Below are positions 52,823 through 63,756 of a stretch of 64,000 bases of DNA, in pieces. A program made the translations under genes and the position numbers. This stretch comes from Blastococcus sp. PRF04-17. Its GTDB lineage: Bacteria > Actinomycetota > Actinomycetes > Mycobacteriales > Geodermatophilaceae. The DNA is taken from assembly GCF_023016265.1 (NCBI RefSeq), contig NZ_CP095412.1, forward strand, positions 4,216,001-4,280,000, read 5' to 3'. Below the pieces are notes generated by a model. The model was not told the origin of the DNA and searched no databases. It worked only from the letters and a program-made list of their open reading frames with translations. Every line of letters starts with the position of its first letter. Position 1 is the stretch's first letter.

Positions 52823-52845
52823 ACCTTACTGCGAACAGTTTGCAA
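52823..52845 (-). promoter_or_regulatory. leaderless promoter and possible Nur (nickel) operator of cbiMNQO
   Basis: On the minus strand TAAGGT (52823-52828) lies 7 bases before GTG 52815. Immediately upstream TTGCAA and TCGCAG are separated by 5 bases (52829-52845), resembling the reported Streptomyces Nur box of TTGCAA-N5-TTGCAA form. A protein bound there would block the -10 box. Confidence 0.4.
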
Positions 52846-52907
52846 CAAGCCAGACGGGTGGCTGCGCAACACGACCGGAACGCAACGGCTGGACACGCGG
52901 GCGGGAG

Positions 52908-52946
52908 TTCACCGTCCCGAAACGCGACGTGGACCGCGGCAGAAAC
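52908..52946 (+). promoter_or_regulatory. GlnR-box-like site upstream of amt
   Basis: TTCAC at 52908-52912, six bases, then GAAAC at 52919-52923, and a second GAAAC at 52942-52946 preceded by a weaker GTGGACC half. The actinobacterial GlnR box is gTnAC-N6-GaAAC repeated; the spacing between the GAAAC halves is 18 rather than 17 bases. The site lies 72 bases before amt, where GlnR control is usual. Confidence 0.45.
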
Positions 52947-53017
52947 ACGCCGACGGCACCGTGACGACCACCAGATCCGCCGGGTCCCCTCGACCCTGAC
53001 TCTTTCAGGAGGTTGCC

Positions 53018-54684
<1,667 letters not shown>

Positions 54685-54727
54685 TCCGAGGGCACCGTCA
54701 GGCCGGTCGACACTTCGAGGGGGATCC

Positions 54728-57118
54728 GTGCCCGACCTCGAGGTGTTGGCCGGCCTGACGCGCGCCGAGCGGGTCGAGGCCCTCGACGGCTGGCTGGCGG
54801 TGCTGCTGGCCGACGCCGTCGCGGGCACCCCGCCGCCCAGGCCCCGCCGCGGCGCGCCCCCACCCCGCACCGGCACCGAGGGGCTCGCGCTGGTGGCGGT
54901 CGGCAGCCTGGGCCGTCGGGAGATCCCGCCCTTCGGTGACCTGGACCTGGTCCTGGTCCACGAGAACCGTCCCGAGATCGCCGCCATCGCCGACGCCCTG
55001 TGGTACCCGATCTGGGACGCCGGGGTACGCCTCGACCACTCGGTCCGGTCGATCGACGAAGCGACCTCCGTGGCCGCCACCGACGTCAAGGCCGGACTCG
55101 GCCTGCTCGACGTCCGGCTCGTCGCCGGCGACGCCGAGCTGGCCGCCCGGCTGCGGGCGGCGACGCTCGCAGCCTGGCGCCAGGCGGCGTCCCGGCTGCT
55201 GCCGCAGCTGCGCGACCTCCGCCGCGGCCGGGCCCGCCAGGTGGGGGAGCTCGCCTTCCTGCTCGAGCCCGACCTGAAGGAGGCGTACGGCGGCCTGCGC
55301 GAGGGACAGGTGCTGAGGGCCGTCGCCGCCGCGCAGCTCGGCGACGAGCCGTCGGCCGAGATCGAGGCGGCCTACGCCCTGCTGCTCGACGTCCGCGACG
55401 AGCTGCGGCGGCGCACCGGCCGCCCGGGGGACGTGCTGGTCCGGCAGGAGCAGCGCCCGGTGGCGGTCGCCCTCGGCATGGCCGACGAGGACGTGCTGCT
55501 GCGGGAGGTGAGCCTCGCGGGCCGGCGGCTGGCGTTCGTCGCGGACGAGAGCTGGCGGCGCGTCGAGTCGACGCTGGTCCGCCGTCCGCGCGGGCGCTAC
55601 CGCCGGGTGCGTCGCGAGCCGCTCGCGGAGGGGGTCGTCCGGCAGGGCGACGAGGTCGTGCTGGCCCGGGACGCGCGTCCCGCCGGGGACCCGGGGCTCC
55701 TGCTGCGCGCCGCGGCCGCGGCCGCCCGCGCCGACCTCCTGCTCTCGCCGTACACGCTCAAGGTGCTCGCGGTGCACAGCCCGCCGACACCCGAGCCCTG
55801 GCCGCCAGAACTGCGCTGGTCGTTCCTCCGGCTGCTGGCCAGCGGCCGCTCCGCCGTCCCGGTGCTCGAGCAGCTCGACCAGGAGGGCCTGCTCTCCCGG
55901 CTGCTGCCCGAGTGGGACGCCGTCCGGTCGCTGCCGCAGCGCCATCCGTGGCACCGGTTCACAGTCGACCGTCACCTGGTGGAGGCCGCCGCGGCCGCCG
56001 CCGAGCTCACGCGGGACGTCGACCGCCCCGATCTGCTCCTGGTCGCCGCACTGCTGCACGACATCGGCAAGGGCTGGCCGGGGGACCACAGCGTCGTGGG
56101 CGAGCCCATCGCCGAGCGGATCGGCGCGCGCATGGGCTTCGCGCCACCGGACGTCGCCACGCTCGCCGCGCTGGTCCGTCACCACCTGCTGCTGCCCGAC
56201 ACCGCCACCCGGCGCGACATCGACGACCCCGCGACGGTCGACCGCGTGGCGGCGACCATCGGCGACGACCCCGCGGTGCTCCAGCTCCTGCACGCGCTGG
56301 CGCAGGCCGACGGCGCGGCGACGAGCGCGTCGGCCTGGTCGCCGTGGAAGGCGCACCTGGTCGCCGCCCTGGTGGCGCGGGTCCAGGCGAAGCTCGACGG
56401 AGGGCAGGTGGTCGAGCCGGAGCCGGTCCTGCACCCGGGCGGCGCGCAGGTCGTCGCACCGCTGCCCGATGCGCCCGATGCCAGTGGGGCGGTGACGGTG
56501 GGGATCGCCGACGTGGCCGACGGGCAGCAGGTCACCGTCCGTGCGCCCGACCGTCCGGGGCTGCTGAGCACCTGTGCCGGCGTACTCGCCCTCAACCAGC
56601 TCGACGTCCGGGCCGCGAAGATGACCGTCGAGGACGGCTACGGCACCGGTGTGTTCGCCGTCCGCCCGCGGTTCGGCCGCGCCCCCGTGCCCGAGATACT
56701 GGCCGACGCCGTCCGCGCTGCCCTGGAGGGCACGCTTCCGCTCGCCGAGCGGCTCCGGCAGCGGGAGGCCGACTACCGGGAGGACGGCGCCCGGTCTGCG
56801 CCCCCGCGCATCTCCTGGCACGATGCCGAGGCCAGCGGGGAGGCCACCGGGATCGTCGAGGTCCGAGCCGCCGACCGGGCCGGGCTGCTCTACCGGCTCA
56901 CCGCGGCGATCGCCGCCGAAGGGCTCGACGTCACCTCGGCGCGCATCGAGACGCTCGGTGGCGACGCGGTCGACAGCTTCTACGTCTGCGACCCGTCCGG
57001 CTCACCGGTCGACGCCGATCAGCGCGAGCGGGTGGAGGCCGCCCTCGTGGCGGTCATCCGGGGGCCGACCGACGCGGGGACATCCCGGACCGCGGACACG
57101 CCGCGTCAGTTCCACTGA
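54728..57118 (+). CDS. glnD: PII uridylyl/adenylyl-transferase GlnD
   Basis: 796 residues. Domains in order: nucleotidyltransferase with VAVGSLGRREIPPFGDLDLV (near residues 57-76), a helical region, HD hydrolase with VAALLHDIGKGWPGDHS (near residue 440), and two C-terminal ACT domains (VRAPDRPGLLSTCAGVLALN; VRAADRAGLLYRLTAAIAAE). It modifies and de-modifies the P-II protein encoded next door; actinobacterial enzymes use ATP. GTG 54728 follows GAGGGGG. Confidence 0.94.
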   Translation: MPDLEVLAGLTRAERVEALDGWLAVLLADAVAGTPPPRPRRGAPPPRTGTEGLALVAVGSLGRREIPPFGDLDLVLVHENRPEIAAIADALWYPIWDAGVRLDHSVRSIDEATSVAATDVKAGLGLLDVRLVAGDAELAARLRAATLAAWRQAASRLLPQLRDLRRGRARQVGELAFLLEPDLKEAYGGLREGQVLRAVAAAQLGDEPSAEIEAAYALLLDVRDELRRRTGRPGDVLVRQEQRPVAVALGMADEDVLLREVSLAGRRLAFVADESWRRVESTLVRRPRGRYRRVRREPLAEGVVRQGDEVVLARDARPAGDPGLLLRAAAAAARADLLLSPYTLKVLAVHSPPTPEPWPPELRWSFLRLLASGRSAVPVLEQLDQEGLLSRLLPEWDAVRSLPQRHPWHRFTVDRHLVEAAAAAAELTRDVDRPDLLLVAALLHDIGKGWPGDHSVVGEPIAERIGARMGFAPPDVATLAALVRHHLLLPDTATRRDIDDPATVDRVAATIGDDPAVLQLLHALAQADGAATSASAWSPWKAHLVAALVARVQAKLDGGQVVEPEPVLHPGGAQVVAPLPDAPDASGAVTVGIADVADGQQVTVRAPDRPGLLSTCAGVLALNQLDVRAAKMTVEDGYGTGVFAVRPRFGRAPVPEILADAVRAALEGTLPLAERLRQREADYREDGARSAPPRISWHDAEASGEATGIVEVRAADRAGLLYRLTAAIAAEGLDVTSARIETLGGDAVDSFYVCDPSGSPVDADQRERVEAALVAVIRGPTDAGTSRTADTPRQFH

Positions 57119-57188
57119 ACCGTCGGTAGGGCGTGCGACCGTCGAGGCGGACCGGGACGGACCGGTCCGCCTGGCGAGAGGAGTGTCC

Positions 57189-57380
57189 ATGGACAGCCGG
57201 CTCTGGCCCTGCCCCTCGTGCGGCGAGGTCACCGTTTTCGTCCAGCCGCCGTGCGCCGACGGTCACACCGACGAGGGCGGCGAGTGCCCCGAGTGGGCCT
57301 GTGCCGAGTGCGGGTCGGCCTTCGTGATCGGCGACGCGGCCGTCGTCGCCGACGTGCTGCGCCTGCAGCGGGCCGCCTAG
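57189..57380 (+). CDS. small zinc-ribbon protein of unknown function
   Basis: 63 residues: MDSRLWPCPSCGEVTVFVQP, then CADGH and ACAECGSAFVIGD. The CPSC and CAEC pairs would bind one zinc; the extra Cys residues (CADGH, CPEW) are unassigned. I do not recognise it. GAGAGGAG precedes ATG 57189 at proper distance. It lies between glnD and ffh. Confidence 0.7.
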   Translation: MDSRLWPCPSCGEVTVFVQPPCADGHTDEGGECPEWACAECGSAFVIGDAAVVADVLRLQRAA

Positions 57381-57438
57381 CTACCCTCGGGGTCGGACGG
57401 CGCGACGTGCTCGCGCCCGTGACTGCTGAGGACGTGCT

Positions 57439-59004
57439 GTGTTCGAGACCCTCTCCGACCGCCTGGACAAGGTCTTCGCCGGCCTGCGGGGCAAGGGTCG
57501 GCTGACCGACGCCGACATCGACGCGACCGCGCGCGAGATCCGGATCGCCCTGCTCGAGGCCGACGTGGCGCTGCCGGTGGTCCGGGCCTTCATCAACTCC
57601 GTCAAGGAGCGCGCCCGCGGCGCCGAGGTCTCGCAGGCGCTGAACCCGGCGCAGCAGGTCATCAAGATCGTCAACGAGGAACTGATCGGCATCCTCGGCG
57701 GCGAGACGCGGCGCATCCGGCTGGCCAAGCAGGCCCCGACGGTGATCATGCTGGCCGGCCTGCAGGGCTCGGGCAAGACGACCCTCGCCGGCAAGCTCGG
57801 GCGATGGCTCAAGGGTCAGGGTCACACTCCGCTCCTGGTGGCCGCTGACCTCCAGCGGCCCAATGCCGTCAACCAGCTCTCGATCGTCGCCGGGCAGGCC
57901 GGCGTCGACGTCTTCGCGCCCGAACCGGGCAACGGCGTGGGCGACCCGATCCGGGTCGCCGCGGACTCCATCGAGCACGCCCGCCGCACGATGCACGACG
58001 TCGTCGTCGTCGACACCGCGGGCCGGCTGGGCATCGACGCCGAGCTGATGGCGCAGGCCGCCGGCATCCGCGACGCCGTGCAGCCCGACGAGACGCTGTT
58101 CGTGGTCGACGCGATGATCGGCCAGGACGCGGTGAACACCGCGACCGCGTTCCAGGAGGGTGTCGGCTTCTCCGGCGTCGTCCTGACCAAGCTCGACGGT
58201 GACGCCCGCGGCGGTGCCGCGCTGTCGGTCCGGTACGTGACCGGCCAGCCGATCATGTTCGCCTCCACCGGCGAGAAGCTCACCGACTTCGACGTCTTCC
58301 ACCCCGAGCGCATGGCCTCGCGGATCCTCGGCATGGGCGACGTGCTGACCCTCATCGAGCAGGCCGAGCAGACCTTCGACGCCGAGCAGGCCGAGCGCAT
58401 GGCCGGCAAGCTCGCCTCGCGCGAGGGCTTCACGCTCGAGGACTTCCTCGAGCAGATGATGGCCATCCGCAAGATGGGCCCCATCGCGAACCTGCTGGGC
58501 ATGCTGCCCGGCGCGGGGGCGATGAAGGAGCAGATCAAGAACATCGACGACCGCGACCTCGACCGGACCGCGGCGATCATCCGCTCGATGACGCCGGAGG
58601 AGCGGGTCAACTCCAAGATCATCAACGCGTCGCGGCGGGTGCGCATCGCCAATGGTTCCGGCGTCAGCGTCACCGACGTCAACCAGCTGCTGGAGCGGTT
58701 CGCCCAGGCCCAGAAGATGATGAGCCAGATGGCCGGCAGCATGGGCCTGCCGGGCATGGGCCCGATGTCGAAGAAGGCCCGCGGCCGCCAGATGCAGGCC
58801 CAGTCGAAGAAGGGCAAGAAGGGCAAGGGGAAGGCCAAGGGTGGCGCACCCCGGCGTCCGATGGGCCCCCCGGGCCTGCCCCCGGGCGGTGGACTCCCCG
58901 GTGGCCTGCCGGGTCTGCCCCCGGGCTTTCCGCAGGGGCAGGGGCTCCCGGACCTCACCAAGCTGAACTTCGACCAGTTCAAGGACGACCGGCCCGGCCG
59001 GTGA
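57439..59004 (+). CDS. ffh: signal recognition particle protein Ffh
   Basis: 521 residues. N domain (FETLSDRLDKVFAGLRGKGR), GTPase with IMLAGLQGSGKTTLAGKLG, DTAGRLGIDAELM and LTKLDGDARGGAALS, then the Met-rich M domain (EDFLEQMMAIRKMGPIANLL; MTPEERVNSKIINASRR) that binds SRP RNA and signal sequences. The C-terminal tail after residue 455 is rich in Lys, Gly and Pro. GTG 57439 follows GAGGA. The last codons overlap the amidohydrolase gene. Confidence 0.96.
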   Translation: MFETLSDRLDKVFAGLRGKGRLTDADIDATAREIRIALLEADVALPVVRAFINSVKERARGAEVSQALNPAQQVIKIVNEELIGILGGETRRIRLAKQAPTVIMLAGLQGSGKTTLAGKLGRWLKGQGHTPLLVAADLQRPNAVNQLSIVAGQAGVDVFAPEPGNGVGDPIRVAADSIEHARRTMHDVVVVDTAGRLGIDAELMAQAAGIRDAVQPDETLFVVDAMIGQDAVNTATAFQEGVGFSGVVLTKLDGDARGGAALSVRYVTGQPIMFASTGEKLTDFDVFHPERMASRILGMGDVLTLIEQAEQTFDAEQAERMAGKLASREGFTLEDFLEQMMAIRKMGPIANLLGMLPGAGAMKEQIKNIDDRDLDRTAAIIRSMTPEERVNSKIINASRRVRIANGSGVSVTDVNQLLERFAQAQKMMSQMAGSMGLPGMGPMSKKARGRQMQAQSKKGKKGKGKAKGGAPRRPMGPPGLPPGGGLPGGLPGLPPGFPQGQGLPDLTKLNFDQFKDDRPGR

Positions 59005-60080
59005 CCGCCCTCCACCTCTCCGGTGTGGTCCTCCCCGAGGGGGAGCACCGCGACGTCTGGGTGCGCGACGGCCGGTTCACCCTCGACCCGGTCGCCGGCG
59101 CGGAGACCGTCAGCCGCGGCGGCTGGCTGCTGCCCGGGCTGGTCGACGCGCACTGCCACGTCGGAGTCGCCCACGGCGGCCGGCACGTCTCCGACCTCGG
59201 CGAGCTGCGGGAGCAGGCGCTCACCGACCGCGCTGCGGGCGTGCTGGCGCTGCGCGACTGCGGCTCGCCGGTCGACACCCGGGTGCTGGACGACGACCCC
59301 GAGCTGCCGCGGATCATCCGGGCCGGCCGGCACATCGCCCGCACCCGCCGCTACATCCCCGACCTCGCCGTCGAGCGGGAGCCGGCCGACCTCGCCGACG
59401 AGGTGCGGGTGCAGGCCCGCCGCGGCGACGGCTGGGTGAAGCTCGTCGGCGACTGGATCGACCGCGACAAGGGCGACCTCGGCCCCGAGTGGCCGCGCGA
59501 GGCGGTCGCGGCGGCCATCGCGGCCGCGCACGAGGAGGGTGCCCGGGTCACCGCGCACACCTTCGGCACCGACGCCCTGCCCGACCTGATCGCGGCCGGC
59601 ATCGACTGCATCGAGCACGGCACGGGCCTCACCGAGGACCTGATCGGCGAGATGGCTGCGCGGGGGACGGCCGTCGTCCCCACCCTGGTCAACGTCGAGA
59701 ACTTCCCGAGCTTCGCGGCGGCAGGGGAGAAGAAGTTCCCGAGCTATGCGTCGACGATGCGGCGGCTGCACGCGAACGCCGGTGCCGTCGTCCGGGCCGC
59801 CTTCGACGCCGGCGTGCCGGTGTTCGCCGGCACCGATGCCGGTGGGCAGCTGCCCCACGGGCTGATCGTCGAGGAGATCCGGGCGCTGCGGTCGGCGGGG
59901 CTGCCGCCCGCGGCCGCGCTGGGCGCCGCGTCGTGGGGGGCCCGGTCATGGCTCGGCCTGCCCGGCATCGAGGAGGGCGCACCCGCCGACGTCGTCGTCT
60001 ACGAGGCCGACCCACGCGCCGACCTGGACACCCTCGCCCGGCCGCAGCGGCTCCTGCGCAACGGGCGGGTCGTCGCCTAG
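59001..60080 (+). CDS. metal-dependent amidohydrolase family protein
   Basis: 359 residues, imidazolonepropionase-like TIM barrel. LLPGLVDAHCHVGVAHGG (first HxH metal pair), the Lys in GWVKLVGDWIDRD, VTAHTFGTDALPDLI (His), CIEHGTGLTEDLIGEMA (His), and VFAGTDAGGQLPHGL (Asp). These residues suggest an active two-metal hydrolase of cyclic amides or dipeptides; the substrate is unknown. GTG 59001 overlaps the ffh stop. A homologue in the same place exists in mycobacteria (Rv2915c). Confidence 0.9.
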   Translation: MTALHLSGVVLPEGEHRDVWVRDGRFTLDPVAGAETVSRGGWLLPGLVDAHCHVGVAHGGRHVSDLGELREQALTDRAAGVLALRDCGSPVDTRVLDDDPELPRIIRAGRHIARTRRYIPDLAVEREPADLADEVRVQARRGDGWVKLVGDWIDRDKGDLGPEWPREAVAAAIAAAHEEGARVTAHTFGTDALPDLIAAGIDCIEHGTGLTEDLIGEMAARGTAVVPTLVNVENFPSFAAAGEKKFPSYASTMRRLHANAGAVVRAAFDAGVPVFAGTDAGGQLPHGLIVEEIRALRSAGLPPAAALGAASWGARSWLGLPGIEEGAPADVVVYEADPRADLDTLARPQRLLRNGRVVA

Positions 60081-60109
60081 GGGCCGACCCGGCCAGATGG
60101 GGGGGATCG

Positions 60110-61707
60110 ATGACGGGCACGGTGGCAGCGTTCATGAGCTACGTGCACCTCGACGATGAGCACGAAGGCGGCCAGCTGAGCCAGTTCCGGGCACGGCTGA
60201 GCGCCGAGGTGCGGATGCAGACCGGTGAGGATTTCCCGATCTTCCAGGACCGGAACGACATCGCCTGGGGGCAGAACTGGCGAAGCCGGATCGAGGAGAC
60301 GCTCGACTCGACGACCCTGCTGATCCCGATCATCACGCCGAGCTTCTTCCGCAGCCCGGCCTGTTGCGAGGAGGTGTCGCGGTTCCTCGAAAGGGAGCGT
60401 CGCCTGAACCGGACGGACCTGATCCTGCCGGTGTACTACATCTCCGCGCCGGAGCTGGACGATCCGACCCAACGCGAGGCCGATCCGTTGGCCCGGGTGC
60501 TCGCCGAGCGACAGTTCGGCGACTGGCGGGAGCTGCGGTTCGAGCCGTTCAGCGCGCCGGCAGTGCGCAGGGCGCTGGCAAACCTGGCGGGGCGGCTTCG
60601 CGACAGCTTCTGGCGAGTGGAGACGTCCGGCGAGCCGGCGTCCCGACTCGGCGTCGCTGTGGCCCCGCGCGGCCGCAAGGCGTCCGACGGCGGTGAAGCG
60701 GAGGCGGGAGGGCCGGCAGGCGCTGGCAGGCGTCCCGTGGTCAAGAAGGAGCCCCCGACGCACGTCGTGGACCCATTCCATCGCGGTGACTTCGCCACCA
60801 TCGGCGCCGCGATCGAGGCCGCCAGCCCGGGTGACCGCATCCTGGTTCGGCCCGGCTTGTACGAGGACGCTTTGGTGATCGACAAACCGCTCGAGCTGCT
60901 CGGCGACGGCGATGTCTCCGACATCGTGATCCAGGTTGCTAACGGCACGGCGTTGATGTTCCGCGCCAACATCGGTCGGGTGGCGAATCTGACCATCCGC
61001 AACTTCGGCGAGGAGCCCCCGGGTTCGGAGTCGACATCATCCAGGGACGGCTCGAGCTCGAGGGCTGCGACATCTCGAGCCGCGGCAGGTCCTGCGTCGC
61101 CGTACGCAGCGGCGCGGACCCTCGCCTGCGCCGGAATCACATCCACGACGGCGCTCGGTGTGGCGTGATCATCATGGACAACGGCTTGGGGCTCTTGGAG
61201 GACAACGACATCCATGGCAATGCCTACGCCGGCGTGGAGATCAAGAGCGGTGGGAGCCCGACCCTGCGCCGTAATCAGATCTACGACGGCAAGGCCGGTG
61301 GCGTCTACGTCCATACCAATGGCACGGGTCTGGTGGAGGACAACGACATCCATGGCAATGCCTACGCCGGCGTGGACATCGCGAGAGGAGGTAATCCGAC
61401 GCTGCGCCGGAACCGAGTCCACGATGGCAAGGGATCCGGCGTGTACGTCCACGACGACGGACTGGGACTCATCGAGGAGAACGAGATCTACGGCAATGCC
61501 AGGGCCGGCGTGACGGTGCGGTCCGGCGGCTCTCCCACCGTCCGGAGTAATCGGATCACCGGCAACGGATACGAAGCACTGTGGGTGTACGAAGGCGGCG
61601 GCGGCGTCTTCGAGAGCAACGATCTCCGCGACAACACGCGTGGCCCATGGGACCTCGCAGCGGACTCCAAGGCGAAAGTGGAGCGCAGAGGCAACATCGA
61701 GAAGTGA
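60110..61707 (+). CDS. TIR domain fused to a right-handed beta-helix (frame broken once near 61020)
   Basis: About 532 residues after adding one base at 61016-61023, joining RNFGEEPP to FGVDIIQGRLELEG. Residues 1-160: a TIR domain of TIR_2 type, with AAFMSYVHLDDE, BB-loop-like FQDRNDIAWGQNW, and RSPACCEEVSRF, where Glu88 lies three residues after Cys85, the place of the catalytic Glu in TIR NADases. A linker (165-215) follows, then an FATIGAAIEAASPGDRILVR segment like the start of carbohydrate-lyase-type helices. From about residue 310 there are regular 23-residue coils, two alternating types. No signal peptide or membrane helix. Function unknown; an NAD-cleaving or scaffold role is inference. 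Confidence 0.85.
61196..61376 (+). repeat. 138-base internal repeat in the beta-helix
   Basis: Bases 61196-61238 are identical to 61334-61376 (43 bases); the offset of 138 bases equals two 23-residue coils. Flanking copies are diverged. The identity at DNA level suggests a recent in-frame duplication of a coil pair. Confidence 0.85.
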
Positions 61708-61732
61708 GCCCGGCCGGCACCGGGTCGTCGGC

Positions 61733-62969
61733 CTAGGGCGTGCCCAGGTCCATCCGCACGGTCGTGCCGTGACCGGAGGAGTCGATCCGCAGGCCGCCGC
61801 CGCTCGCCTCGGCCGTCCGGCGGGCGATGTCGAGACCCAGGCCGGTCGACCCGCCGCCGCTGCGCCCCCGGTCGATGGCGTCGACGGGCATGCCGGGTCC
61901 TGCGTCGCGCACCGCCACCTCGGCGCCGCCGTCCGGCCGTGCGCCGACGCGCACGGCCAGCGGTGTTCCGTCGGGGGTGTGGGCGCAGACGTTGCCGAGC
62001 AGGGCGTCGAGGGCAGCGGCCAGGTCCGCCGCCGCGACCCGGAGGGGGACCGGTTCTGCGGACAGGTCGACGTCGAAGCGCCGTCCCTCGTCCTCGGCGA
62101 GCACAGACCAGAACCGCGCCCGGTCGGCGACGACGGCCACCGCGTCGCTGCCCTCGCCCAGACCCTCCCGGACGGGCCGGCGCGCCTCGCTGATCACCTC
62201 GTCGATGCCGCGGCTGACCGCGTCGACGTCATCGAGCAACCGCTCGCGGTCGACCTCGGGCAGCGCCTCGACGTCCAGCCGCAGCGCGGTGCGCAGCCGG
62301 TGCGCGAGGTCGGCGGCGGCCCCCCGCTCGGCGACCAGCAGCTCGCCGATCCGGTCGGCCAGGCGGTTGACCGCCGTGGCGACCTCGCGGACCTCGGGCG
62401 GGCCGTCCGGGGTCGCGCGCGCGGACATGTCGCCGCTGCCCAGGCGGTGCGCCGTGCGGGCGAGGTCGGTGACCGGCCGGGTCAGCGAGCGCGAGCAAGC
62501 CGGTCGGCCACCACCAGCGCCAGCGCGAGGAGGAGCACGCCGGTCCCGCCAGCACGAGCCAGGTGCGTGTCACTCCGGCGCGCAGCTGGTCCCGTAGAAC
62601 GAACACCTCGATCACCGCGGTCTGGTCGCCTCGCCGCACAGGCTGGAGCAGCCGTGTTCCGTCGTCCTCCTCCTCGATCGTCGACGTGGTCGGGACGCCG
62701 GTGTCCGGGCCCGTGTGGTCGCCGAGCCAGGTGCCGTCCACCCAGCGCACGGCTACCGCTAGCTCGCCGGCGGTGCCCAGGAGGGCCGCGGCGACGTCCT
62801 CGCGGGCGTTGAGCCCGACGGTCGGGGTGAGGAACTGCAGCTGCGCCTGGGCGGCGTCCAAGGCGCGGGCCTCGGCGACCCGCGCCACCAGGGAGGCGGC
62901 CGGCAGCAGGAACGCCACCAGGACGATGGAGGTCGTGGCTGCCACCAGCAGGGTGATCCGGCGCCTCAC
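61733..62969 (-). CDS. two-component sensor histidine kinase (frame broken twice, near 62546 and 62490)
   Basis: About 412 residues with two added bases. Two membrane helices (ITLLVAATTSIVLVAFLLPA near the start; WLVLAG then LLLALALVVADRLA near residue 145) flank a sensor domain outside the cell; a HAMP-like linker follows. The H-box is ADLAHRLRTALRLDVEAL, and the ATPase has LDALLGNVCAHTPDGTP (N-box), RDAGPGMP and STGLGLDIARRTAE (G-box). One base is missing at about 62545-62547 and one at about 62485-62498. GTG 62969 overlaps the regulator's stop, so the pair is co-translated. Signal unknown. Confidence 0.85.
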
Positions 62970-63654
62970 GGCTCAGGCACGGCGAGTCGGACCGCCACCC
63001 CGCAGACGGTCTGCAGCATCTTGGGCTCGGCCCCGGTCTCGCCCAGCTTGCGCCGCAGCCACGACATGTGGACGTCGACGGTCTTGTCGGACCTGCCGTA
63101 GGGCAGCTGCCACACCTCGCTGAGCAGCTCGCGCTTGGACACCAGAGTGCCGGCTCGTGCGGCGAGGTACGCCAGCAGGTCGAACTTCTTCGGCGACAGC
63201 TCGACCGACTGACCGGCGTGGGTGACCCGCCGGTTGCGCGGGTCCACCGTCAGCTGGCCGACGGTCACCGGCGCCTGCGCCGCGTCGGCCACGCCCGCGG
63301 CCCGGCGCAGCACGGCCCGGATCCGAGCCTCCAGCTGGTCGGCGCGGAAGGGCTTGTGCACGTAGTCGTCGGCTCCGGCGTCGAGCGCCTGGACGACGCT
63401 GTCGTCGTACTCCCGGGCCGTGGCCACGATGACCGGCACCGTGGAGACGCCGCGCAGCATGCGCAGCAGCTCGCTGCCGTCGAGGTCGGGCAGTCCCAGG
63501 TCGAGGACGACGAGGTCGGGGCGCTCGTCGACGGCCTGCTTCAGCCACGCGAGCGCGGTGCCGGCGGAGCTGACGGCGTGCCCGCGCTCCCGGACGGCGC
63601 GGAGGAGGGCGGACGGATGCGCTCGTGGTCCTCGATCACCAGGAGCTGGGCCAC
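62966..63654 (-). CDS. OmpR-family response regulator (frame broken once near 63607)
   Basis: About 229 residues with one added base near 63607-63609, joining EDHERIRP to ALLRAVRERGHAVS. The receiver has LLVIEDHE acidic pocket, phospho-Asp in LVVLDLGLPDLDG, Thr in IVATARE, and Lys in YVHKPFRADQLEARI. The C-terminal winged helix reads KKFDLLAYLAARAGTLVSKR and VDVHMSWLRRKLG. GTG 63654 lies 6 bases after TAGCGT, so the message may be leaderless. Operon with the kinase. Confidence 0.88.
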
Positions 63655-63660
63655 GGGCCG

Positions 63661-63666
63661 ACGCTA
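63661..63666 (-). promoter_or_regulatory. -10 element of the two-component operon (leaderless)
   Basis: TAGCGT on the minus strand, 6 bases upstream of GTG 63654, with no ribosome binding site. Confidence 0.45.
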
Positions 63667-63756
63667 GCGCCGGGAGTACCGGATGCGGCCGAGCGGAGTG
63701 CGTTCTCGACCCGCCCTTGGGGTCGTCTTAACCCGCTCGGCTGCAGCTTTGTCCCC

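Noticed and set aside
52816-52907. Cobalamin riboswitch upstream of cbiM
   Set aside because: No B12-box-like sequence or long structured leader is visible; the -10 box lies 7 bases from the start codon, leaving no room for a leader RNA.
60110-61707. Integrated phage or transposon carrying the TIR gene
   Set aside because: No integrase, transposase, tRNA-linked att duplication or terminal inverted repeats were seen around 60081-61732, so mobility cannot be claimed.
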